A DNA stretch of 23,578 nucleotides. Origin: JAHRVQ01 sp046290215 (lineage in GTDB: Bacteria; Pseudomonadota; Gammaproteobacteria; Pseudomonadales; Azotimanducaceae). Of the stretch, positions 14,985-23,134 are shown piece by piece; positions within the stretch are counted from its first letter, which is position 1, and each line of letters begins with the position of its first letter. The stretch covers positions 1-23,578 of the forward strand of contig JBKAGC010000026.1 of NCBI GenBank assembly GCA_046290215.1, in the 5' to 3' direction. The notes under the pieces are model-generated. The model was not told the origin of the DNA and made no database searches. It saw only the letters and a list, made by a program, of their open reading frames with translations. The translations under genes and the position numbers were made by a program.

Positions 14985-15779
14985 TTACGTCAACGAGAGT
15001 TCTTTCGATCGCTTTTCTGCCGCTTGTAAGGCTCGAGCGACCGTATCTTTAAAGCCTTCGCTAGCAAATACCTCCAGTGCGGCGGCGGTAGTGCCCCCAG
15101 GGGATGTAACATTCTCCCTTAGGGTACTAGCAGCCAGTTCACTACCCACCGCCATTTTTGCTGCGCCTAGTGCAGTTTGTTCGCTAAGTTGTCTGGCCAC
15201 CTCAGGTGTCAGACCCATACTGATAGCGGCCTCCTGCATGGCCTCGATTAACAAGAAGAAATAAGCAGGGCCGCTGCCACTCACCGCCGTGACAATATCC
15301 AAATCAGCCTCGCTATCGAACCAACTGATTTCGCCAACTGCACCAAGCAGTTCAGCGGCGACCTGGCGTTGCTCTGGTTTGGTCCCGGCAGAGGCAAACA
15401 AGCCGGTCATACCATTGCCGACCAGGGCCGGTGTATTTGGCATACAGCGGACGATGGCGGGACCCTCGCCGAGCCAGGTACGTAAATTTTCCGTGGTAAT
15501 GCCCGCGGCAACGGAGATAAACAATTTATTAGCGGCGTGCTGCGCCAACTGTCCACAAAGGTCGGCCATCATATTGGGTTTGACGCACAACATAATCACC
15601 TCGGCCTGCTGTACTGCCTGTACATTATCGGTGCCTTTGTGCACCTGCTCCGGTAAATTCTCAAGCTGTGTTTCAATGGGATCCGTGGCGTAAATTTCCG
15701 CATCGGGATTTGCAGCCAGATACCCGCCCAGAATGGCCCTGGCGATATTGCCAGCGCCGATAAATGCTATGTGGTTCAT
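14985..15779 (-). CDS. proC: Pyrroline-5-carboxylate reductase
   Basis: ProC reduces pyrroline-5-carboxylate to proline with NAD(P)H, the last step of proline synthesis. The 264-aa protein has the Rossmann motif GAGNIA (8-13), the conserved VRCMPNTPA block and the C-terminal signature SGSGPAYFF with ENVTSPGGTT, which forms the active site. Its ATG at 15777-15779 overlaps the yggS stop (ATGA). This yggS-proC-yggT order is widespread in bacteria. Confidence 0.97.
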   Translation of the reverse strand: MNHIAFIGAGNIARAILGGYLAANPDAEIYATDPIETQLENLPEQVHKGTDNVQAVQQAEVIMLCVKPNMMADLCGQLAQHAANKLFISVAAGITTENLRTWLGEGPAIVRCMPNTPALVGNGMTGLFASAGTKPEQRQVAAELLGAVGEISWFDSEADLDIVTAVSGSGPAYFFLLIEAMQEAAISMGLTPEVARQLSEQTALGAAKMAVGSELAASTLRENVTSPGGTTAAALEVFASEGFKDTVARALQAAEKRSKELSLT

Positions 15780-16483
15780 CTGGCTTGCCTCGCGCCGAAT
15801 ATATCCGTTCCTATTCTTACCCAGGTGGCCTGCTCAAAGATGGCCGCTTCTAGATCGCCAGACATACCCATGGATAGGCCGTTGGCATTGGGTAAATACT
15901 GCATTTGCAATTGCCTCAGGGCATGAAAGGGTTTGCGCTGCTCCGAAAGACTGCTGGTCTGGGCAGGCAAAGTCATTAACCCCACGATTTCGAGGCGGTC
16001 TAGTTCCTGGCTTGCCGCCACAAGCTCTGGCAACTGATCAGGCGTCACGCCCGCCTTAGCAGGATCATTATCAACATTGACCTGAAAGAACACCTTCAAA
16101 GGGGGCAGGTGGTCTGGGCGTTGCTTGTGGAGACGCGTTGCTATCTTAATGCTGCTGACGGTATGCACCCAGTGAAAATTCTCAGCAATGGCGCGGGTTT
16201 TATTGGATTGGATCGCGCCGATAAAGTGCCAAATTGGGCCTTCGGGTATGACGGTGATTTTATCCAAGGCATCTTGTAAATAGTTTTCACCAAAGTGCAC
16301 TTGGCCAGCTGCCATTGCCGCTTGCACCGCGCTGATGGGTTTTGTCTTGCTCACGGCAAGCAGGTTTACTGAGTCTTGTGGACGATTCGCTGCGTCGCAG
16401 CCAGCGGCGATTCTAGCGCGTACCCGGGTGAGGTTATCACTAATCCATTTGGCGTAGTCTGGGCTTGTGAGATCAGGTGTCAC
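15776..16483 (-). CDS. yggS: Pyridoxal phosphate homeostasis protein YggS
   Basis: YggS binds pyridoxal 5'-phosphate and helps balance the vitamin B6 pool; loss affects amino acid metabolism in E. coli. It is a single-domain alanine-racemase-like TIM barrel of 235 aa with no known catalytic activity. The PLP lysine is Lys46 in AVSKTKP; HFGENYLQDA, WHFIGAIQSNK and the phosphate-binding LSMGMSGDLEAAI are all typical. The start codon is GTG (16481-16483); no good binding site precedes it. It is the first gene of the minus-strand operon and diverges from pilT across 142 bases. Confidence 0.95.
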   Translation of the reverse strand: MTPDLTSPDYAKWISDNLTRVRARIAAGCDAANRPQDSVNLLAVSKTKPISAVQAAMAAGQVHFGENYLQDALDKITVIPEGPIWHFIGAIQSNKTRAIAENFHWVHTVSSIKIATRLHKQRPDHLPPLKVFFQVNVDNDPAKAGVTPDQLPELVAASQELDRLEIVGLMTLPAQTSSLSEQRKPFHALRQLQMQYLPNANGLSMGMSGDLEAAIFEQATWVRIGTDIFGARQAR

Positions 16484-16625
16484 TGGGGTAGATGTACCGG
16501 TTGAGAAGCAGAGGGAAACTGTGGTTTATTCCAAGCGACAATAATACTATTAGTCAAAGCACACAAAATAGCATTCTGTTAGCCAGGTGTCGGTTAACGG
16601 TTCGCCATACAAAAAGGGCCACCTT

Positions 16626-17663
16626 ATGGATATTACAGAGCTATTGGCGTTCAGCGAGAAACAGGGCGCATCTGACTTGCACCTATCCGCGGGCTTGCCG
16701 CCAATGATTCGAGTGGATGGCGATATTCGCCGCATCAATTTGCCCGCATTGGACCACAAAGAAGTCCACTCGCTCATTTACGAAATCATGAATGATAAGC
16801 AGCGCAAAGACTACGAGGAGTTCTTTGAATGCGACTTTTCTTTCGAGGTGCCCGGTGTCGCGCGGTTTCGAGTTAACGCCTTCAACCATAACCGTGGTGC
16901 TGGTGGCGTGTTCCGAACCATTCCTTCTAAGGTTTTAAGTATGGAAGATCTGGGCATGGGCCAGGTGTTCCAGTCCATTGCCGAAACGCCTCGTGGTCTT
17001 ATCACCGTCACTGGACCAACGGGTTCAGGTAAAAGTACCACCCTGGCGGCCATGATGGATTACATTAACGATAACCGTTACCAGCATATTTTGACGGTGG
17101 AAGATCCAATTGAATTTGTTCACGAGAGTAAAAAATGCCTGGTTAACCAGCGTGAGGTTCACCGCGATACGCTGGGTTTTAACGAGGCATTGCGGTCTGC
17201 CTTGCGTGAAGATCCAGACATCATTTTGGTGGGTGAGATGCGCGACCTGGAAACGATTCGTCTGGCGCTTGAAGCAGCGGAAACCGGCCACATGGTATTC
17301 GGCACCTTGCACACCTCATCTGCAGCAAAAACCATTGACCGGGTGATCGATGTATTCCCAGCCTCAGAAAAATCCATGGTGCGCTCCATGCTGTCTGAGT
17401 CCCTTCAAGCGGTTATTTCCCAGACGCTCCTGAAGAAAATAGGCGGCGGTCGAGTAGCGGCTCATGAAATCATGCTTTGTACTCCGGCAATTCGTAACTT
17501 GATCCGGGAAGATAAAGTGGCGCAAATGTATTCTGCCATTCAAACTGGTGGCCAACTGGGCATGCAAACCCTCGACCAGTGCTTGCGCAATCTGCTTGAT
17601 AAAAACCTCATCAGCAAGGAAGCGGCGCGTGAAAAAGCCAAGATTCCGGATGATTTTAAGTAA
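16626..17663 (+). CDS. pilT: Type IV pilus retraction ATPase PilT
   Basis: PilT is the hexameric cytoplasmic ATPase that drives pilus retraction, the power stroke of twitching motility. The protein from ATG 16626 has 345 aa (P. aeruginosa 344) and starts MDITELLAFSEKQGASDLHL. It has Walker A GPTGSGKST (130-138), a Walker B with Glu204 in DIILVGEMRD, the Asp and His boxes, and the AIRNLIRE motif that is specific to retraction ATPases. An in-frame GTG at 16587 was not chosen because the 13 extra residues are absent from relatives and AAGGG at 16611-16615 fits the ATG. pilU follows 31 bases later. Confidence 0.98.
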   Translation: MDITELLAFSEKQGASDLHLSAGLPPMIRVDGDIRRINLPALDHKEVHSLIYEIMNDKQRKDYEEFFECDFSFEVPGVARFRVNAFNHNRGAGGVFRTIPSKVLSMEDLGMGQVFQSIAETPRGLITVTGPTGSGKSTTLAAMMDYINDNRYQHILTVEDPIEFVHESKKCLVNQREVHRDTLGFNEALRSALREDPDIILVGEMRDLETIRLALEAAETGHMVFGTLHTSSAAKTIDRVIDVFPASEKSMVRSMLSESLQAVISQTLLKKIGGGRVAAHEIMLCTPAIRNLIREDKVAQMYSAIQTGGQLGMQTLDQCLRNLLDKNLISKEAAREKAKIPDDFK

Positions 17664-17694
17664 ACAAAACGCGCTGAACCGTTAAGGGCGAAAC

Positions 17695-18834
17695 ATGATT
17701 GATTTTGATAAGTTGCTGAAGGTCGTTGTGGATCAAGGTGCTTCTGACTTGTTCATCACGGCTGGATTGCCGCCTTCGATCAAAGTCAGCGGCAAGATGA
17801 TGCCCATGTCGAAGACGCCACTAACACCTGAGCAAGCTCGCGAAATTGTCCACGGCACCATGAATGAGGCCCAGGTGCAGGAGTTTGAAACCGAACGGGA
17901 GTGCAACTTTGCCATTCACAGCCCGGTTGCCGGTCGGTTTCGCGTTAGTGCATTTTATCAGCGCAATTTTGCTGGCATGGTGCTGCGCCGAATCGAAACT
18001 CACATTCCCACCTGTGACGACCTCCAATTGCCGGAAGTCATTAAGTCTCTGGCTATGACCAAGCGCGGTCTCATTATATTCGTCGGCGCCACAGGTACCG
18101 GTAAGTCCACATCTCTGGCGGCCATGATTGGGCACCGCAACGCCCATAGCAAAGGCCACATCATTACCATTGAAGATCCTATTGAGTTTATTCATGAACA
18201 CCGTGGCTGCATGGTTACCCAGCGGGAAGTGGGGGTGGATACGCCAAGCTTTGATGTGGCGTTGAAGAACACCTTGAGACAAGCACCGGACGTGATTATG
18301 GTGGGTGAAATTAGAACCCGGGAGACCATGGATTACGCGGTGGCGTTCGCGGAAACTGGCCACCTTTGCCTGGCCACGCTGCACGCCAACAATGCCAACC
18401 AGGCGTTGGATCGGATTATTAACTTTTTCCCGGCGGATCGACATGATCAAGTGTGGATGGACTTGTCGTTAAACTTGCGGGCTATGGTGGCGCAACAGTT
18501 AATCCCGACGATTGATGGTAAAGGTCGCCGCGCGGCCATTGAGATTTTGATCAATACACCGCTGGTGGCCGATAACATTCGTAAAGGCGAGGTCCATCAA
18601 ATCAAAGAGATCATGACCAAGTCCACGGAAGTAGGTATGCAGACCTTTGACCAGGCACTGTATGCACTTTATACCGCTGGTGAAATCTCTTACGAAAACG
18701 CCCTGGCTTCTGCAGACTCCGCCAACGATCTGCGTCTCATGATCAAATTAGCCGGTGACGGTCCAGCAATTGGTAGCGGCTCCGGCGCGCTGTCTCTTGA
18801 GAACAATGATGATGCGGGTATGCCCCGGCGTTAA
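17695..18834 (+). CDS. pilU: PilT-dependent retraction ATPase PilU
   Basis: PilU is a PilT paralogue that raises retraction force but needs PilT to work. The 379-aa protein has Walker A GATGTGKST (131-139), an intact Walker B (DVIMVGEIRTRETMDYA) and HLCLATLHANNA. Relative to PilT it has the family's C-terminal extension, rich in Gly, Ser and Asn. The ATG at 17695 is preceded by AAGGGCG. Its stop codon shares bases with the stop of ruvX from the opposite strand: the four bases TTAA at 18831-18834 end both genes. Confidence 0.97.
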   Translation: MIDFDKLLKVVVDQGASDLFITAGLPPSIKVSGKMMPMSKTPLTPEQAREIVHGTMNEAQVQEFETERECNFAIHSPVAGRFRVSAFYQRNFAGMVLRRIETHIPTCDDLQLPEVIKSLAMTKRGLIIFVGATGTGKSTSLAAMIGHRNAHSKGHIITIEDPIEFIHEHRGCMVTQREVGVDTPSFDVALKNTLRQAPDVIMVGEIRTRETMDYAVAFAETGHLCLATLHANNANQALDRIINFFPADRHDQVWMDLSLNLRAMVAQQLIPTIDGKGRRAAIEILINTPLVADNIRKGEVHQIKEIMTKSTEVGMQTFDQALYALYTAGEISYENALASADSANDLRLMIKLAGDGPAIGSGSGALSLENNDDAGMPRR

Positions 18835-19232
18835 TTCTCGCTTTGGGTTTTAAACCAACTTTCTAAGATAAGCTGGGCGGCGATGGCGTCTACCAGTTCA
18901 TCTTTTTCCGCATATTGTGCCGCCTCGAAGCTGGTGAGCCGTTCATCCATGGTGTCCGCGGGAAGATTAAAGCGGCCATGCAGCTTGCGGCTGAACTTTT
19001 CTGCCAGGCGCGACATCTCGCTGGCGCTACCGTCCATGTTGAGGGGCAGGCCAACGATTAGGCGAGCTGGCTGCCATTCATGAATGAGTTTTTCCACCTG
19101 TTGCCAGTCCGGTACACCATCCCTGGCTTTGAGAATCGTCAACGGCGTGGCGCTGCCGGTGATGGCTTGACCCACAGCAACGCCGATTTTTCCCATGCCG
19201 AAATCAAACCCCATGATGACCTGGTTTTTCAA
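18831..19232 (-). CDS. ruvX: RuvX/YqgF family putative Holliday junction resolvase / pre-16S rRNA nuclease
   Basis: This is an RNase H-fold nuclease implicated in pre-16S rRNA 5' processing and proposed as a Holliday junction resolvase. The 133-aa protein has GFDFGMGKIGVAVGQ, the strand IVGLPLNMDG and DERLTSFEA. The C-terminal VDAIAAQLILESW keeps the last acidic residue. The loop between DERL and VDA is short, about 12-13 residues fewer than in Pseudomonas by eye. The start is TTG (19230-19232), overlapping the yqgE stop (TTGA); an ATG six codons later would remove the first residues. AGGGC precedes the TTG. In Pseudomonas and E. coli ruvX also follows yqgE. Confidence 0.93.
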   Translation of the reverse strand: MKNQVIMGFDFGMGKIGVAVGQAITGSATPLTILKARDGVPDWQQVEKLIHEWQPARLIVGLPLNMDGSASEMSRLAEKFSRKLHGRFNLPADTMDERLTSFEAAQYAEKDELVDAIAAQLILESWFKTQSEN

Positions 19233-19798
19233 TCGTGGCCCGCCCTGGGTGCTATCAGGTTCAAGTCGACGCCCAGCAGTTGTGCAGCGGCATTTGCCCG
19301 CTCAGGTGCTGGCACGCGGAAGAGAATGTCCTGCTCGCTTGGCGTCAGCAGCCAGGTGTTTTCCCCCAGTTCCCTTTCAAGTTGTAAGGGGCCCCAACCG
19401 GCGTAACCTAATAAGCCCATAAGCGGTCGGGGTTGTTTGCCATCATGGAGCGCACGAACGATGTCCTTGGAAGTGGTCAGGTACAAATCCGGTGCCACTT
19501 CCAAGGTGGATTCGAAGGGAACGTTAGCCTCTGTTTGTGGGTCTGGGAGAAAAGGTCCATGGAGAAAAAACATCTTGTCCTGCTCTACTGGCCCGCCTTC
19601 CATGACCGGGCATTCAATGCCTGCGGGGAGTTCTGGGAAGATGTCCCAGATTGAATGATCTAATGGCCGATTTACAATCAAGCCAAACGCACCATTCTCG
19701 GAGTGGTCAATCAATAACGTTAAGGTGTTTTGGAAATAGTCACCGGCAAGGCTGGTCAGGGCCACAAGGAACTGATTTTTGAAGCTCTCGTCAGTCAT
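19229..19798 (-). CDS. yqgE: YqgE/AlgH family protein (UPF0301)
   Basis: This 189-aa protein matches the YqgE family, recognised by the early FGLIVNRP motif, the EGGPV turn and the GYAGWGPLQLERE block with WLL. In P. aeruginosa the orthologue is AlgH, once thought to regulate alginate synthesis; structure-based suggestions exist but no biochemical activity is firmly established. Start ATG at 19796-19798 directly abuts the stop codon of the tonB-like gene, and the stop overlaps the ruvX start. It is therefore part of one coupled operon. Confidence 0.93.
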   Translation of the reverse strand: MTDESFKNQFLVALTSLAGDYFQNTLTLLIDHSENGAFGLIVNRPLDHSIWDIFPELPAGIECPVMEGGPVEQDKMFFLHGPFLPDPQTEANVPFESTLEVAPDLYLTTSKDIVRALHDGKQPRPLMGLLGYAGWGPLQLERELGENTWLLTPSEQDILFRVPAPERANAAAQLLGVDLNLIAPRAGHD

Positions 19799-20695
19799 CT
19801 AAAAGCTCCGCAATGAGCTGTTTTCCCGGAACTGCCAGGTTCGAATAATCTCAAGCACGTCCGTGGTTTCCCGCAGCTCGTCTGGGAATGGCGCGAATGG
19901 TGCTGCCAGGCGCACAATCTGCAAAGCGGCATCATCTAATACTTGATGCCCGGAGGACTCGAGAATCTCCACTTCCTTCAAGGAGCCGTCCGGTAGTACC
20001 GACACGAGCAGACGTAGGCTTCCAAACAGCTTTTGCCGCCTGGCCTCTGCCGGATAGTTTAGATTGCCGATGCGCTCGATCTTGCGCCGCCAGGAATTTA
20101 GATAAAAAGCATCGTTGCTGGATGCTGTGGAAAGACTTGTTAGGCGTTTAATTCGTGGTCGTTTTGCATAAATTTGCCGTTGCTGGTCGAGTCTTGCCTC
20201 AAGACTGGCAATCTCAAGGCTGCGTTGCAGTAGCGATTTTTCCCCGGGAGTGAGGGTTTCTTTACTGCTGGTGTCTTGCTCTACGGTTTCCGGGGCGTTG
20301 GCCCGGGTTGTTTTCGCTGTCGTCACCACGGTGGCCTGCTGTTTTTCTTGTTTTTGTGGCGCCGAGGCAGTTTGTTGCACAGGCGATGTCTCACGGATGA
20401 CAGTATCGTGATATTCGGCCTTATTTGGTGAGGTGATCAGAGCCTTTTCCTCCAGGGTGCCACTGCCCACCTGGTCAAACTGGGCGAGAAAATCTGCTTT
20501 GTCTGGACGGTTCTTGCTGCGATGTTGTGCCAGAGTCACTTCCAAAGTGGTGGCAGACTGGCTGCGGTCAACATAAGTAAAGGTCACACCGAGAATGATC
20601 ACGGCGTGAATGGCCAGTGCGATAAAGATTGTGAAGCTGAGCCGGTCGTTGGCGGAAACGCCTTGAGTACTGAGACCTGTCTGCAGGGTGGCCAT
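19799..20695 (-). CDS. tonB: TonB-like protein (TonB3 type)
   Basis: TonB proteins span the inner membrane and pass proton-motive energy to outer-membrane receptors. This 298-aa protein has one signal-anchor helix (about 20-42) with the His30 expected to face ExbB/ExbD, a long central region rich in Gln, Thr and Lys instead of the Pro-Lys spacer of classical TonB, and a C-terminal TonB domain from NLNYPAEARRQ to the WQF tail. Its location between gshB and yqgE, next to pilG, is the same as tonB3 in P. aeruginosa, which is needed for twitching motility, so I read it as its counterpart. No exbB or exbD is nearby. The ATG at 20693-20695 overlaps the gshB stop as TAATG. Confidence 0.88.
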   Translation of the reverse strand: MATLQTGLSTQGVSANDRLSFTIFIALAIHAVIILGVTFTYVDRSQSATTLEVTLAQHRSKNRPDKADFLAQFDQVGSGTLEEKALITSPNKAEYHDTVIRETSPVQQTASAPQKQEKQQATVVTTAKTTRANAPETVEQDTSSKETLTPGEKSLLQRSLEIASLEARLDQQRQIYAKRPRIKRLTSLSTASSNDAFYLNSWRRKIERIGNLNYPAEARRQKLFGSLRLLVSVLPDGSLKEVEILESSGHQVLDDAALQIVRLAAPFAPFPDELRETTDVLEIIRTWQFRENSSLRSF

Positions 20696-21645
20696 TACTG
20701 GATAAGTTGGCCAACAAAATCCAGATAATCTCCTGCAATATCAAGATCATAGGCCTTGTTGATCTCACGAATACAGGTAGGACAGGTGACGTTGATCTCC
20801 GTGAGATAGTCGCCAATGACATCGATCCCAACAAAAACCAGACCGCGCTTTTTCAATTCTGGGCCGATCTGCTCGCAGATCCAGCGGTCACGATCATTGA
20901 GTGGTCGGGCGACGCCAGAACCTCCAGCTGCCAGATTACCGCGGGTCTCGCCACTCGCGGGGATGCGCGCAAGGCCATAGGGCACTGGTTCGCCATTGAT
21001 GAGCAGGATTCGGGTATCGCCATCTTTGATTTCTGGGAGATACTTTTGCGCCATAATTTGTCTATGGCCCATTTCAGTGAGGGTCTCAATAATCACAGAG
21101 ACATTGGGGTCATCTGCTTTAAGGCGAAAGATTGAGCTACCGCCCATGCCATCGAGGGGTTTAAAGATGACGTCGCCGTGCTTCTGGTGAAAGTTTTTAA
21201 GCAGCGCTGCATCCTTTGACACAAGGTGGGGCGGACAGCATTGCGGAAAGTGCAGGGCGAACAATTTCTCATTGCAATCACGAACGCTGGCGGGGTTGTT
21301 GAGCACGGGTGTGCCGGCTTTATCCGCCAATTCCAGTAAATAGGTGGAGTAGATGTACTCCATGTCAAACGGCGGATCTTTGCGCAGTAAAATGGCATCT
21401 AGATCAGTGAGAGGGCCCTCTACTTCGCCCGCCAATTGAAACCAGGCGTCCGTTTGCCCCGGCACAATGGTGATCATGCGTTGGCGCCCGAACACCACGC
21501 CATCGCGAACCGACAAATCGCCTTGATACATGACGTGCAACTGCCAACCCCGTTGCTGGGCAGCTTCCATCATGGCCATCGTGCTGTCTTTTTTTGGATT
21601 GATGGTTTCCAGCACGTCCATCAACACACCCAGGGTTTTAGTCAA
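20695..21645 (-). CDS. gshB: Glutathione synthetase
   Basis: GshB joins gamma-glutamylcysteine and glycine with ATP to make glutathione. The 316-aa length equals that of E. coli and Pseudomonas. The ATP-grasp fold shows the IFKPLDGMGG loop, the DTRILLINGEP strand, AAGGSG and the metal-binding EINVTCPTCIREIN end. The start is TTG (21643-21645) encoding MTKTLGVLMD; no in-frame ATG gives a full N-terminus, since the next Met lies at residue 9. It is the first gene of the minus-strand operon with the tonB-like gene, yqgE and ruvX, and diverges from pilG across 180 bases. Confidence 0.96.
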   Translation of the reverse strand: MTKTLGVLMDVLETINPKKDSTMAMMEAAQQRGWQLHVMYQGDLSVRDGVVFGRQRMITIVPGQTDAWFQLAGEVEGPLTDLDAILLRKDPPFDMEYIYSTYLLELADKAGTPVLNNPASVRDCNEKLFALHFPQCCPPHLVSKDAALLKNFHQKHGDVIFKPLDGMGGSSIFRLKADDPNVSVIIETLTEMGHRQIMAQKYLPEIKDGDTRILLINGEPVPYGLARIPASGETRGNLAAGGSGVARPLNDRDRWICEQIGPELKKRGLVFVGIDVIGDYLTEINVTCPTCIREINKAYDLDIAGDYLDFVGQLIQ

Positions 21646-21825
21646 TCTATGTCACTCGAAGCATCCGATGGCGGCCATTGTAAACCACTTAAGGGGTGAA
21701 TTTCTTATGCTATCTGGTGCTTATGGATTGAGTTGAACAACTGTGTTACAAATCCCCCGTAAAGTACCGAATAGTCATGGAATTATGCATTTTGGCCCCG
21801 CGAGCAGAGCCCTAAGGTAGAGCAT

Positions 21826-22215
21826 ATGGAAGACAATTTTGACGGTGTCAAAGTCATGGTCATCGATGACAGTAAAACCATTCGGCGAACCGCTGAGACG
21901 TTACTGGCAAAAGCTGGCTGTGAAGTCATCACCGCAACAGATGGATTTGATGCTCTGGCCAAGATTGCTGACACCCAACCTGCGATTATTTTCGTCGATA
22001 TTATGATGCCGCGCCTGGATGGCTATCAAACCTGTGCGCTCATCAAAAACAACAAGGCGTTTCAACGTACACCGGTGATTATGTTGTCTAGCAAGGACGG
22101 TCTGTTTGATCGGGCCAAGGGCCGCATTGTTGGTTCAGACCAGTATCTCACCAAGCCATTTAGCAAGGACGAGCTCTTAAGTGCCATCCGCGATCACGTC
22201 CAGGTGGGAGAGTAG
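21826..22215 (+). CDS. pilG: Twitching motility response regulator PilG
   Basis: PilG is a stand-alone CheY-like receiver of the Chp system that steers pilus extension and twitching direction. The 129-aa protein has the acidic pocket (VIDDS, Asp14-Asp15), the phosphoacceptor Asp58 in FVDIMMPRLDG, and Lys in the QYLTKPF motif. Identity to Pseudomonas PilG is very high in MVIDDSKTIRRTAETLL and GRIVGSDQYLTKPFSK. It starts after AAGGTAGAGCAT and leads pilH by nine bases. Confidence 0.97.
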   Translation: MEDNFDGVKVMVIDDSKTIRRTAETLLAKAGCEVITATDGFDALAKIADTQPAIIFVDIMMPRLDGYQTCALIKNNKAFQRTPVIMLSSKDGLFDRAKGRIVGSDQYLTKPFSKDELLSAIRDHVQVGE

Positions 22216-22224
22216 GTAAACGTT

Positions 22225-22587
22225 ATGCCGAAAGTACTGGTTGTTGATGATTCACCCACAGAAATCTACCAATTCAAAGACATGTTGGAAGGCCTCGGTT
22301 ATGAGGTGATCACAGCGGAAAATGGTCGTGATGGCGTCGAGCTTGCGAGACAAGAGCAGCCTGATTGTGTCCTGATGGATATTGTTATGCCTGACATGAA
22401 CGGTTTTCAGGCAACCCGGCAAATATGTCGCGGTGACCAGACCAGCCACATCCCGGTCATCATTGTCAGCAGTAAGAATCAAGAAACTGACAAAGTCTGG
22501 GGCGAACGTCAGGGGGCTGCCGGCTATATAACGAAACCAGTGGACACTCCTGAGTTGGTCTCCATTATGCAGCAGGTATTGTCGTGA
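22225..22587 (+). CDS. pilH: Twitching motility response regulator PilH
   Basis: PilH is the second CheY-like receiver of the Chp system, acting against PilG and on pilus retraction. The 120-aa protein has the acidic residues in VVDDSPTEI, the phosphoacceptor Asp52 in LMDIVMPDMNG, and AAGYITKPV. Start ATG at 22225; its stop overlaps the pilI start as GTGA. As in P. aeruginosa, pilG-pilH-pilI-pilJ are in order and read together. Confidence 0.96.
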   Translation: MPKVLVVDDSPTEIYQFKDMLEGLGYEVITAENGRDGVELARQEQPDCVLMDIVMPDMNGFQATRQICRGDQTSHIPVIIVSSKNQETDKVWGERQGAAGYITKPVDTPELVSIMQQVLS

Positions 22588-23117
22588 CCGATGCTGACCC
22601 CTTTGCAATTTTGTTGGCAATTGCTGAGCGCAGCCATGCCCATGCCCTTGAGCTGCCACCTAAAGAAAACGCCCAGACCCACTGGAACGGTCTGGGTTTT
22701 AGCTTACTAGGGCAGCGTTTTGTTGCACCCATGGGCGAAATAGGTGAGTTGATGCAAGTGCCGCTCGCCACGCGGTTGCCAGGGGTAAAGCATTTTGTAA
22801 ATGGTATCGCAAATGTCCGTGGCCGTCTTATGGCGATCCTCGACCTGGCGATCTATTTTGGTACGCCGTCACCAAGACCACTGCCGCAACGGCGTATTTT
22901 TGCAGTAGAAAGTGGTGAGGTGTACCTGGGTTTTATTGTTGATGAGTCGCTGGGAATGCAACAGTTTCCCCAGGAGACTTTTCGCGAGGAAGTTGAAGTC
23001 GCCGATATGTTTAAGCCCTATGTCAAAGGCGGTTATCAAGTTGGCGGTAATAACTGGCCGATACTGAGTTTGACCGCGTTAGCGGCGGATAAAGACTTTA
23101 GTCAGTTGGCGCAGTAA
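22584..23117 (+). CDS. pilI: CheW-like adaptor protein PilI
   Basis: PilI is the CheW-type coupling protein linking receptor PilJ to histidine kinase ChpA. The 177-aa protein has a CheW beta domain with FSLLGQRFVAPMGEIGEL, HFVNGIANVRGRLMAILDL and GFIVDESLGMQ. The start is GTG (22584-22586), inside the pilH stop, showing translational coupling. pilJ follows after 17 bases. Confidence 0.94.
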   Translation: MTDADPFAILLAIAERSHAHALELPPKENAQTHWNGLGFSLLGQRFVAPMGEIGELMQVPLATRLPGVKHFVNGIANVRGRLMAILDLAIYFGTPSPRPLPQRRIFAVESGEVYLGFIVDESLGMQQFPQETFREEVEVADMFKPYVKGGYQVGGNNWPILSLTALAADKDFSQLAQ

Positions 23118-23134
23118 TCAAGAGGATCAAAAAT

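Noticed and set aside
16587..16625. GTG at 16587 as pilT start
   Set aside because: The MDITELL start at 16626 matches PilT relatives and has a good binding site.
16484..16625. Promoters in the yggS-pilT spacer
   Set aside because: AT-rich -10-like sequences (TATTAT on the minus strand, TACTAT on the plus) are present but lack convincing -35 partners, so I did not list one.
17821..18450. 209-codon open frame on the minus strand across pilU
   Set aside because: It is antisense to pilU, which is unmistakable, and its protein has no recognisable domain.
21731..21742. AGTTG-AA-CAACT dyad in the gshB-pilG spacer
   Set aside because: Arms of five bases with no repeat nearby are likely by chance in 180 bases; no promoter with good -35 and -10 could be placed around it.
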